Below are positions 1 to 6,127 of a stretch of 10,575 bases of DNA, one piece after another. Position numbers and translations under genes: made by a program. Location: positions 1 to 10,575 of the forward strand of contig CAKURN010000028.1 of assembly GCA_934675695.1 (NCBI GenBank). The letters are read 5' to 3'. Source of the stretch: an uncultured Candidatus Melainabacteria bacterium. Lineage in GTDB: Bacteria > Cyanobacteriota > Vampirovibrionia > Gastranaerophilales > Gastranaerophilaceae. The notes under the pieces were generated by a model, which saw only the letters and a program-made list of their open reading frames with translations, did not search any database and had not been told where the DNA came from. Within the stretch, counting starts at the first letter, position 1, and every line of letters starts with the position of its first letter.

Positions 1-371
1 AATTCGGCGGCAGCAATGGAAATCTGTATGTTTTTGTAATTGTTTCATCAAAAAAATATTTAAAAATCGAAAACAATACAGTCTACTACGAAGCAAATAT
101 TAGCCCATATATGGCGGTTTTAGGGGGAAATGTAAAAGTACCTACTTTGTGGGGCGAAGCTACAATCAAAATTCCACCTTTGACAAAAGCCAATCAGAGT
201 TTTAAACTTATTGATGTAGGGGTTTTAGATGAAAGAACCAAAAAGAAAGGTGATCAAATCGTAAAAATCCTTATTCAAATTCCTTCTAGTCTTACAGACG
301 AAGAATTTTACCTGTATGAAAAATTAAAAGAAATCAATTTGAAAAAGAAAAATGCTTCAGTCTTCAGATAA
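1..371 (+). CDS. DnaJ-family co-chaperone, C-terminal fragment (5' cut by window edge)
   Basis: The frame is open from base 3 to the TAA at 369-371, and the protein clearly begins before the window. The visible ~122 residues match the C-terminal substrate-binding domain of DnaJ/CbpA-type Hsp40 proteins: a GGSNGNLYV stretch (family GGxxGDLYV), then VLGGNVKVPTLWG (family LGGEIEVPTLDG), KIPPLTKANQSFKL (family IPPGTQSGKxFRL) and KKGDQIVKILIQIP (family RGDQYVxVxVxxP). These proteins bind unfolded clients and stimulate the DnaK ATPase in the cytoplasm. The J domain and any zinc-finger region lie outside, so DnaJ proper and a CbpA-like paralog cannot be told apart. The last 20 nt overlap queE. Assignment to the family is firm; the exact paralog is not. 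Confidence 0.88.
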   Translation, partial: FGGSNGNLYVFVIVSSKKYLKIENNTVYYEANISPYMAVLGGNVKVPTLWGEATIKIPPLTKANQSFKLIDVGVLDERTKKKGDQIVKILIQIPSSLTDEEFYLYEKLKEINLKKKNASVFR

Positions 372-1023
372 AAAAACATTTATAAAAGAAATTTTTACAT
401 CTTTACAGGGCGAAGGTCCTTATGTAGGCGAAAAACAGATTTTTGTCAGATTTTGTCGCTGTAATTTGAAATGCAAATATTGTGATACTGATTTCAATCA
501 AAAAGATGCAGTTGAATATTCATCTTGTGAACTTTTTGAAAAATTAAACACGCTAGATGCTGAAGTTGTTAGTTTTACCGGTGGAGAACCTTTAAAAGAA
601 ATAGAATTTTTAAAAGATTTTTTCAAAAAATACAAACTAAACAAAAAAATCTATCTGGAAACAAACGGAACTTTGTATAAAGAATTAAATTCTATCATTG
701 ATTTTGTAAATGTTGTTTCTATGGACATAAAATTGGCTTCTGCAACAGAACAAAAAAACAGATTTCAAGATAACGAAAAATTTTTGGATTTGGCAAATAA
801 GAAAGAAGTTTTTATAAAAGTTGTTTTTGATAAAAATATAAAAGATGAAGAAATAGAAAACGTAGTAAAAATCGCAAAAAAATACAACAATCTGATTGTT
901 TTGCAGCCCAAAATGCCAATAGATAAAGAATTGGCATTTGAAGAAGTTTTTGAAAAATTTTATTCAAAACACAAAAACACAAGACTAATTCCACAAGTGC
1001 ATAAATTTTTGAATATTATTTAG
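352..1023 (+). CDS. queE: 7-carboxy-7-deazaguanine synthase QueE
   Basis: Radical SAM enzyme that converts 6-carboxytetrahydropterin to 7-carboxy-7-deazaguanine, a step toward preQ0 and the tRNA base queuosine. The 223-aa length is normal for the family. Visible motifs are SLQGEGPYVGEKQIFVR near residues 17-33, the radical SAM cluster motif C37-x3-C41-x2-C44 (CNLKCKYCD), the SAM-binding TGGEPL at 76-81, LETNGT at 102-107, SMDIKL in the middle, and the typical C-terminal IPQVHKFL. The ATG at 352 lies inside the 3' end of the dnaJ-like gene, giving a 20-nt overlap in a different frame. The purine-rich stretch before it is not a strong Shine-Dalgarno, so translation may be coupled to the upstream gene. 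No other queuosine gene (queC, queD, queF) is in the window. Confidence 0.95.
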   Translation: MLQSSDKKTFIKEIFTSLQGEGPYVGEKQIFVRFCRCNLKCKYCDTDFNQKDAVEYSSCELFEKLNTLDAEVVSFTGGEPLKEIEFLKDFFKKYKLNKKIYLETNGTLYKELNSIIDFVNVVSMDIKLASATEQKNRFQDNEKFLDLANKKEVFIKVVFDKNIKDEEIENVVKIAKKYNNLIVLQPKMPIDKELAFEEVFEKFYSKHKNTRLIPQVHKFLNII

Positions 1024-1463
1024 ATATTTTTTCTTTTGTATAATTAATCAAACCGCCCTTGTCGATTAGGTTTTGGACTTCTTTACTGTATGGAGAAAAA
1101 GAATACTCTTTCTTTTTTGTCAGGTTGATTATTTTTCCATTGTCCAAATCTATCTTTATTTCGTCATTTTTGTCGATTTCGTCTTGGATTTTGTCGTTTT
1201 CAATAATAACAAGCCCTATATTAATTGCATTTCTGTAGAAAATTCTTGCAAAACTCTTTGCTATAACAGCTTTTATTTCTGCTTGAGCCACAGCCAAAAT
1301 TTTGACCCGCAATAATAAAATCACCTTCTTTTACATTTAGTGCAAAATTTTTGTCGATATCTTCCATACAATGCAAAGCTAGTTCTTTTTCATCTTTTGT
1401 ATTTAGGTATCTAGCAGGTATAATGACGTCTGTGTCTATGTTGTTGCCAAAAATCCAATTCAT
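1016..1463 (-). pseudogene. leuD: Broken 3-isopropylmalate dehydratase small subunit (LeuD-type)
   Basis: The intact protein would pair with LeuC to isomerise isopropylmalate in leucine synthesis (or serve a related homoaconitase-type step). The 5' part, from ATG at 1463, reads GNNIDTDVIIPARYL and then AGQNFGCGSSR, classic for the short (~160 aa) small subunit. Just after GCGSSR the frame is wrong and runs to a stop at 1221. The +1 frame continues the family sequence with EIKAVIAKSFARIFYRNAIN, NIGLVIIEN and a normal end at 1016. About 10-12 residues expected between these blocks (family EHAPxALKxAG) are missing, so this is an out-of-frame deletion near 1284-1290, not a simple base error. The two blocks sum to ~149 aa, about 12 short of normal. 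The start has a modest GAGAG-type Shine-Dalgarno. Its end overlaps the end of queE by 8 nt. No leuC or leuB is nearby. Confidence 0.88.
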
Positions 1464-1540
1464 TTTTTTCTCTCATTTCATTCATTTAAACTATATACAA
1501 CTACTATATTATAAATTAATATAAATATGCAAATGCAGAT

Positions 1541-1570
1541 TTGAATTAAAAATCAGTAGAGATTGTATAC
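1541..1570 (+). promoter_or_regulatory. Weak candidate promoter for the winged-helix gene
   Basis: TTGAAT at 1541-1546 and GTATAC at 1565-1570 are separated by 18 nt and sit in the 134-nt divergent gap between the leuD remnant and the winged-helix gene. The match to sigma-70 consensus is only partial. The call is favoured by position, about 30 nt before the start, more than by sequence. Confidence 0.3.
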
Positions 1571-1597
1571 GAAAAAGAGAAAAGAAGGAGTACAACA

Positions 1598-1795
1598 ATG
1601 CAAGAAACAATTATCGAAACAGCTGGAAAAATCTGGGAATACCTAAATGAAAACGGCGAAGTAACTACAAAAAAAATGAATAAAGACCTTGGTCTAAATG
1701 ACAACTTCACAAACTTAGGTTTGGGTTGGTTAGCTCGTGAAGACAAAGTTAACTTCTCTAGAAAAGGTTCTTACACAAAAATTAGCTTGAGATAG
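1598..1795 (+). CDS. Small winged helix-turn-helix protein (DUF2582-like)
   Basis: A 65-aa protein made almost wholly of one small winged-helix fold. It opens with a helix (ETAGKIWEYLNENGEV), continues through a helix-turn-helix-like segment (TTKKMNKDLGLNDNFTNLGLGWLARE) and ends in a beta-wing (KVNFSRKGSYTKISL). This pattern resembles the DUF2582 group of stand-alone winged-helix proteins, whose role I do not know to be settled; DNA binding is an inference from the fold. AAGGAG at 1585-1590 is a very good Shine-Dalgarno for the ATG at 1598. The gene appears to be a single unit, with a promoter-bearing gap before it and a strong intrinsic terminator directly after it. Confidence 0.8.
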   Translation: MQETIIETAGKIWEYLNENGEVTTKKMNKDLGLNDNFTNLGLGWLAREDKVNFSRKGSYTKISLR

Positions 1796-1817
1796 TTAAT
1801 AAAAAATTTAGAAATAT

Positions 1818-1859
1818 AAAGAAATGCTTGCAAATTGTTGACAAGCATTTCTTTTTTTT
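1818..1859 (+). terminator. Rho-independent terminator after the winged-helix gene
   Basis: A perfect 13-bp stem pairs 1818-1830 with 1842-1854 around an 11-nt loop and runs straight into eight T residues at 1852-1859. It lies 23 nt after the winged-helix stop codon, so it should end that transcript before rpmF. A consensus -35 hexamer for the next gene falls within its loop and 3' arm. Confidence 0.9.
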
Positions 1860-1866
1860 AGACAAT
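1838..1866 (+). promoter_or_regulatory. Candidate rpmF-plsX-fabDG promoter overlapping the terminator
   Basis: TTGACA at 1838-1843 is a perfect -35 hexamer. After exactly 17 nt comes GACAAT (1861-1866), a 4/6 match to TATAAT. Transcription would start near 1873 and leave a leader of about 47 nt before rpmF. The -35 box is in the loop and 3' arm of the preceding terminator. A competing -10, TATAAT at 1895-1900, matches consensus perfectly but has no good -35 at 16-18 nt; it would give a ~13-nt leader. Confidence 0.45.
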
Positions 1867-1894
1867 AGAAATAAAGTCGAAAATTATTTAGATT

Positions 1895-1900
1895 TATAAT
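1895..1900 (+). promoter_or_regulatory. Alternative -10 box upstream of rpmF
   Basis: This is a perfect TATAAT, 19 nt before the rpmF start codon. The hexamers 15-18 nt upstream (in the stretch ataaagtcg) do not resemble TTGACA. If used, the start would be near 1907 with a very short leader that still contains the AAAGGAAA Shine-Dalgarno region. Either this box or the one at 1861-1866 could be the true -10. Confidence 0.35.
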
Positions 1901-1919
1901 AAAAGAAAAGGAAATAAAA

Positions 1920-2246
1920 ATGGCTACACCAAAGAAAAGAACAGGAAAAGCAAGTCAAGCAACAAGAAGAGCAAATTGGAAAGGTTCAGTTCCTGCAACA
2001 ACTACTTGCCCAAATTGTAAAGAAATAATCCCAACTCACACTGTTTGCCCTGCTTGTGGCTGGTATAAAGACGGTTTTGCTTCTATTAAAAAACAAGAAG
2101 AAGTAAAAAACGAAGAAGCTAAAGCTGAAGAAACAAAACCAAAAAGAACAAGAAAAAAAGCTGCAAAAGAAGAAGCTGCTGTTGAAGAAGTAAAAACTGA
2201 AGAAACACAAGCACAAGAATCAGCTGAAGAAAAAACTGAAGCATAG
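1920..2246 (+). CDS. rpmF: 50S ribosomal protein L32 with long charged C-terminal extension
   Basis: Residues 1-56 are L32: MATPKKRTGKAS, then RRANWKGS, then a zinc ribbon with C30-x2-C33 and C43-x2-C46 (TCPNC and VCPACGWYKDG). L32 is a small protein of the large ribosomal subunit near the exit-tunnel side, usually 55-65 aa. Here a ~50-residue tail rich in Lys, Glu and Ala follows, with a basic KPKRTRKKAAKEE patch and a strongly acidic end. The tail is low-complexity and probably disordered. The start has a purine-rich AAAAGGAA Shine-Dalgarno and the expected MATPKK N-terminus. It leads plsX by 33 nt, the common rpmF-plsX order, and so probably heads the lipid-synthesis operon. The four-cysteine form points to a zinc-containing paralog. 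Confidence 0.93.
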   Translation: MATPKKRTGKASQATRRANWKGSVPATTTCPNCKEIIPTHTVCPACGWYKDGFASIKKQEEVKNEEAKAEETKPKRTRKKAAKEEAAVEEVKTEETQAQESAEEKTEA

Positions 2247-2279
2247 TATTGTAAATAACGGTTTTTTGAGGGAGTTAAT

Positions 2280-3300
2280 ATGACAAGAATTGCAATTGAT
2301 GCAATGGGTGGCGATTTCGCACCATCAGAAATAGTAAAAGGTGCCGTTTGGGCGGCTTCTGATTACAATGTGCCAATCGAACTCGTAGGGCAAATAGACA
2401 AAATACAAGAAGTTCTTGATGAAATTGCAAAAAAAGGCATAACCTCAAATCGTGGCGGATACTTTGTTAAAAATATAAAAGTCGATTTATCAAAATTAGA
2501 CATAAAATTGACTCAAGCAGACGAAGTTATAGAAATGGGCGAAGCTCCCGGTGTTGCAATCAGGAAGAAGAAAAATTCGTCCATTGTTCTTGCTGTAAAA
2601 GCAGTATCTTCAGGAAGTTCTGATGCGGTTGTCGCAGCAGGTTCTACAGGTGCTGCAATGGCAAGTTCTTTATTTGGTTTGGGACGTATCAGAGGTGTTG
2701 AACGTCCTGCAATCGCTGCAACTTTACCTACCAAAAAAGCTCCCGTTATTTTGATTGATGCGGGTGCAAATTCTTCTTCTACTCCGGAAATGCTCAGACA
2801 GTTTGCTCTTATGGGTGCTATGTTTGCAAAAAATGTCTACAATAGAGAAAACCCAAGAGTTGGCGTTTTAAATATTGGCGAAGAAGAAGAAAAAGGTAAT
2901 CAATTGGTAAAAGATACCTACAAAATCCTAAAAGAAAACACTTCCAACATTAATTTTATAGGTAATGTAGAAGGTAAAGAGCTTTTTCAAGGTGACGTAG
3001 ATGTTGTTGTATGTGAAGGATTCGTTGGAAATGTTGCCTTAAAAACAATAGAAGGCTGTTGAATTTATGACTGATTTTGTATCAAAGATTGTCGGTTTGC
3101 TTGCAAAACCATTTATGAAAAGAATTTATAAAAGAATTAATTACGAAGAATTTGGTGGTGCGTTGTTACTAGGTGTTAAAGGCATAACAGTGATTTCTCA
3201 TGGCAGAAGTTCTTCTTATGCAATTAAAAACGCTGTTCGAGTAGCAAAAGAAGCTGTTGAATCTGGCGTCAATACAAAAATCGCTGAATTAATCAGCTAA
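2280..3300 (+). pseudogene. plsX: Phosphate acyltransferase PlsX, reading frame interrupted
   Basis: PlsX converts acyl-ACP to acyl-phosphate, which PlsY uses to start phospholipid synthesis. The first 260 residues are canonical: RIAIDAMGGDFAP at the start, SDAVVAAGSTGAAMA, LNIGEEEEKGN and VVVCEGFVGNVALKTIEG. A TGA at 3060-3062 then stops the frame. The C-terminal third continues in the +1 frame from about 3061 to TAA at 3298-3300, with KRINYEEFGGALLLGVKG and ISHGRSSSYAIKNAVRVA. Joining the two parts gives ~339 aa, the normal size, so the lesion is one extra base or two missing bases near 3055-3062. A good GAGGGAG Shine-Dalgarno lies 5 nt before ATG 2280. PlsX is needed in most bacteria that lack PlsB, so a sequence error, an unusual recoding event and a true mutation all need weighing. 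Family identity is certain; functional status is not. Confidence 0.9.
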
Positions 3301-3330
3301 TTAAAAGTTACATTTGTTGGTGAGGAGTAT

Positions 3331-4278
3331 ATGAAAAAAATAGCTTTTATTTTTCCGGGACAAGGTTCCCAAAGTACCGGTATGGGCAAAGATTTGTTTG
3401 AAAATTCTTCTGCTGCAAAAAATGTTTATGATACAGCAGATAAAGTTTTAGGCAAAAAGATTTCAGAAATTTGTTTTAATGGACCGGATGAAGAATTGAA
3501 AAAAACAATAAATGCTCAAAGTGCAATCGTAACAACATCAATTGCTGCATTAAATGCTTTTAGAGAAATTTGTCCGGATATCACTCCTACAATGACTCTA
3601 GGTCATTCATTAGGCGAATATTGTGCAATGTATTGTGCTGGTGTTATGGATTTAGAAACTACTTTAAAATCTATTCAAAAACGTTCAGAATTAATGGATT
3701 CTGCAACAAAAACCACAACAGGCACAATGGCAGCAGTTTTGGGTGCAAAAATTGAAGATATTAATTCATCAATTGAAGAAGCTTCTTCTTTGGGGCTTGT
3801 TCAAATTGCAAATTACAATGACCCGACACAAATAGTAATCACAGGCGAAGTTGAAGCTGTTAAAAAAGCAAGCGAATTAATAAAAGAAAAAGGTGCAAGA
3901 AAAGTTGTTCCTTTAGCGGTTTCCGGCGGTTTTCATTCAAAACTTATGAACAGTGCAAAAGAAGGGTTTGTTGATTTTGTTCAAAATTTAGAATTAAATG
4001 ACGCTTCTATCCCTGTTATAACAAACGTTGATGCTAAATTAACAACAAAAAAAGAAGATTTTAAATCAAAAATGCCAAACCAAATAAATTCTTCCGTTAT
4101 GTGGTGTCAGTCAATCGAAAACGCTATCGAAAACGGAGTAGATACTTTTATTGAATTTGGTAATGGAAAAGTATTGGCAGGATTAAATCGTAAAATTTCT
4201 TCTGAAATTAAAACATACAATGTTTCAGACAGCACAACTTTAAAAGCAGTTATAGAAGAATTAACCGTAGGAGTATAA
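3331..4278 (+). CDS. fabD: Malonyl-CoA:ACP transacylase FabD
   Basis: Transfers malonyl from CoA to acyl carrier protein, supplying the two-carbon donor for fatty acid elongation in the cytoplasm. The 315-aa length is standard. Visible landmarks are the N-terminal FPGQGSQ loop (residues 8-14), the nucleophile Ser93 in GHSLGEY, Arg118 in KRSELM, which should bind the malonyl carboxylate, NYNDPTQIVITG (161-172), the catalytic His202 in SGGFHSKLM, and a C-terminal FIEFGNGKVLAGL. The ATG at 3331 has a strong TGAGGAG Shine-Dalgarno. It lies 30 nt after plsX and 1 nt before fabG, so all three are likely cotranscribed. The fabH often found between plsX and fabD is absent. Confidence 0.97.
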   Translation: MKKIAFIFPGQGSQSTGMGKDLFENSSAAKNVYDTADKVLGKKISEICFNGPDEELKKTINAQSAIVTTSIAALNAFREICPDITPTMTLGHSLGEYCAMYCAGVMDLETTLKSIQKRSELMDSATKTTTGTMAAVLGAKIEDINSSIEEASSLGLVQIANYNDPTQIVITGEVEAVKKASELIKEKGARKVVPLAVSGGFHSKLMNSAKEGFVDFVQNLELNDASIPVITNVDAKLTTKKEDFKSKMPNQINSSVMWCQSIENAIENGVDTFIEFGNGKVLAGLNRKISSEIKTYNVSDSTTLKAVIEELTVGV

Positions 4279-4279
4279 A

Positions 4280-5011
4280 ATGGAAACAAATAAATTAGCA
4301 CTTGTAACAGGCGGCTCTCGTGGCATAGGTAGAGCAATTGCACTAGAAATGGCAAAAGCAGGATATGATGTTGTAATTAATTACGCAGGTAATGAAGCTG
4401 CAGCAAATCAAACTGTCGAAGATATAAAAGCACTAGGCGTAAATGCTGATAGTTTTAAATTCGATGTTTCTTCTCAAAAAGAAGTTGATGAAAACATTGC
4501 AAAAATAATTGAAAAATATGGAAGAATAGACGTATTGGTAAACAATGCAGGTATTACAAGAGATGATTTGTTTATTAGAATGACAGAAGACAAATGGAAT
4601 GCTGTTATCAATACAAATCTAAATTCTGCATATTATGTAACAAAACCTGTTGCAAAATTGATGATGAAACAAAGAAGTGGTGCAATCATCAACACAACAA
4701 GCGTTGTTGGTATATATGGAAACGCAGGACAAGCAAACTACTCTGCTGCAAAAGCCGGTTTAATCGGTTTTACAAAATCATTGGCTAAAGAATTGGGTGC
4801 AAGAGGCATTAGAGTGAACGCTGTTGCTCCGGGATTTATCGAAACAGATATGACAAAAGACCTTCCAAATACTGAAGAAATGATGAAATTAATACCATTA
4901 AAAAGAATGGGCAAACCTGAAGATATAGCAGTTGCTGTTAAATTTTTAGCAAACGATTCAACATACATTACAGGACAAGTATTGGAAGTTGATGGCGGTT
5001 TAATTATATAA
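4280..5011 (+). CDS. fabG: 3-oxoacyl-ACP reductase FabG
   Basis: NADPH-dependent short-chain dehydrogenase that reduces 3-ketoacyl-ACP to 3-hydroxyacyl-ACP in fatty acid elongation. The 243-aa length fits. It has the Rossmann dinucleotide loop TGGSRGIG (10-17), NNAG (88-91) and a complete catalytic tetrad: Asn113, Ser141, and Tyr154 with Lys158 in YSAAK. FabG-type sequence also shows in VNAVAPGFIETDMT and ITGQVLEVDGG near the end. ATG 4280 comes 1 nt after the fabD stop, and its TAGGAG Shine-Dalgarno lies within the last fabD codons, so translation is probably coupled. The acpP that often follows fabG is not here; the next gene is a secreted ankyrin protein. Confidence 0.96.
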   Translation: METNKLALVTGGSRGIGRAIALEMAKAGYDVVINYAGNEAAANQTVEDIKALGVNADSFKFDVSSQKEVDENIAKIIEKYGRIDVLVNNAGITRDDLFIRMTEDKWNAVINTNLNSAYYVTKPVAKLMMKQRSGAIINTTSVVGIYGNAGQANYSAAKAGLIGFTKSLAKELGARGIRVNAVAPGFIETDMTKDLPNTEEMMKLIPLKRMGKPEDIAVAVKFLANDSTYITGQVLEVDGGLII

Positions 5012-5012
5012 T
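4982..5012 (+). promoter_or_regulatory. Candidate leaderless-type promoter of the ankyrin gene
   Basis: A perfect TATAAT at 5007-5012 is followed by six bases (attgtt) and then the ATG at 5019, so transcription starting at the usual distance would begin at the start codon. No Shine-Dalgarno is present. A partial -35 match, TTGGAA at 4982-4987, gives a long 19-nt spacer. The -10 hexamer spans the end of fabG (stop at 5009-5011). The same hexamer-attgtt-ATG layout recurs ahead of the TatD-family gene. Confidence 0.45.
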
Positions 5013-5018
5013 ATTGTT

Positions 5019-5645
5019 ATGAAAAATTATAAAAGATATTTATTATTAGCTTTTTTGTCGGTGCTTTTTTTGATAGCACCGGCAATTGCTATTGATTATA
5101 TGGGTGATTTTTCCAGTCGTTCGTTGATTATGAAATCTTTAAATAGAGAAGATAGAATTAACCAAGAGCAAAAAGATATTTTATCTTCTAGAAAACTAAT
5201 CCCAAACCAAAAATGTTTAATTGAACAAATCAAAAAAAACAACATAGAAAACGTTGAAATTCTTTTGTCTTCAAAAGTCAACCCAAATATCCAATACAAT
5301 GCTGAATATCCTATTTATATTGCTGCAAAAATGAATAATTTTGAAATGGTTAAGCTTCTTTATTCTAATGGTGCAAAACTGGATAAAGGCTTCAATTCTG
5401 AACTTTACGAAGCAATAAGAAACAAAAACACTGAAATGGCGATGTTTTTGTTAGAAAATAATGCAAGAGTCAATTTCAAAGATGCAGTGAATGGAAAAAC
5501 ACCTCTTTATTTGGCTTTGCAAAATAATATGTTTGATGTGGCTGAAGTATTGTTAGACAAAGGTGCAAACGTAAATCAAAAGACATTTTGTTTAATAAAA
5601 AGAAAAAAACAAAAAAATCTGCTTGAAAAATTGAACCTAAATTAG
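5019..5645 (+). CDS. Secreted ankyrin-repeat protein
   Basis: A 208-aa protein with a clear signal peptide: basic MKNYKRY, a hydrophobic core LLLAFLSVLFLIAP, and an AIA site suggesting cleavage after residue 24. No lipobox cysteine is seen, so a soluble exported protein is likely. From about residue 65 there are roughly four ankyrin-like repeats, including NVEILLSSKVNPNIQ, MVKLLYSNGAKLDKG, MAMFLLENNARVNFKD and VAEVLLDKGANVNQK, with a GKTPLYLAL turn. Ankyrin stacks bind other proteins; the partner is unknown. The signal peptide fixes the start, yet no Shine-Dalgarno precedes it. The stop codon overlaps the convergent TPR gene's stop by 3 nt. Its 8-nt distance from fabG may be chance, because it appears to have its own promoter. 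Confidence 0.85.
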   Translation: MKNYKRYLLLAFLSVLFLIAPAIAIDYMGDFSSRSLIMKSLNREDRINQEQKDILSSRKLIPNQKCLIEQIKKNNIENVEILLSSKVNPNIQYNAEYPIYIAAKMNNFEMVKLLYSNGAKLDKGFNSELYEAIRNKNTEMAMFLLENNARVNFKDAVNGKTPLYLALQNNMFDVAEVLLDKGANVNQKTFCLIKRKKQKNLLEKLNLN

Positions 5646-6127
5646 TCTTTTACAATGTATTTTGTTAAAATCAATTTTTTGAGTGCTTTTGCATGGATAG
5701 CATCAGGCATTATATTTAATAGTTTTTCTAAATACTCTAATGCTGAATGGTACTTTCCTAACTTCTTTTCGACACATGCCATTGCAAATAAGGCATCAAT
5801 AAATTTTTCATCTTGATAGATGGCATTTTTTAAATCTTCTTTTGCGTATTCAAGTTTTTCTTTTGTAGAATTTGGGTTTTCTATGATGATTTTTGCTCTA
5901 TTGTAATACGCATCTGTCATTTTTGGATTTAGTTTTATTGATTTTGTATAATCTAAAATAGCTTCGTCGTATTTTTCTAAACTGTGATATGCGACTGCTC
6001 TATAGAAATAGCTGACTTCAAAATCATTTTTTAACTTTATTGATTCGTTTAACAGTTCTATTGCTTCTTCAAAATTGTTTTCGTATATTTTTTTAATAGC
6101 GTTATCGAGAAATTCTTTGTATTCCAT
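5642..6127 (-). CDS. TPR-repeat protein
   Basis: A 161-aa protein made of about four tetratricopeptide repeats and little else. Typical repeat residues show in NNFEEAIELLNESIKL, VSYFYRAVAYHSLEKYDEAILDYTKSIKLNP, TDAYYNRAKII followed by a longer linker and YAKEDLKNAI, and ALFAMACVEKKLGKYHSALEYLEKLLNIMP. There is no signal peptide, so it is probably cytoplasmic. TPR stacks form scaffolds for protein contacts; no specific function can be given. The ATG at 6127 shares one base with the TAA of the upstream WG-repeat gene (TAATG), so the two are almost surely cotranscribed and translationally coupled. A GGAAG stretch lies about 10 nt upstream. Confidence 0.85.
   Translation of the reverse strand: MEYKEFLDNAIKKIYENNFEEAIELLNESIKLKNDFEVSYFYRAVAYHSLEKYDEAILDYTKSIKLNPKMTDAYYNRAKIIIENPNSTKEKLEYAKEDLKNAIYQDEKFIDALFAMACVEKKLGKYHSALEYLEKLLNIMPDAIHAKALKKLILTKYIVKD

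Noticed and set aside
1073..1315. 80-aa plus-strand open frame across the leuD remnant
   Set aside because: It is antisense to the conserved LeuD blocks, lacks a Shine-Dalgarno, and its composition is a reverse-strand shadow.
1016..1463. Programmed frameshift in the leuD-type gene
   Set aside because: About ten conserved residues are missing at the junction, so frame change alone cannot rebuild the protein.
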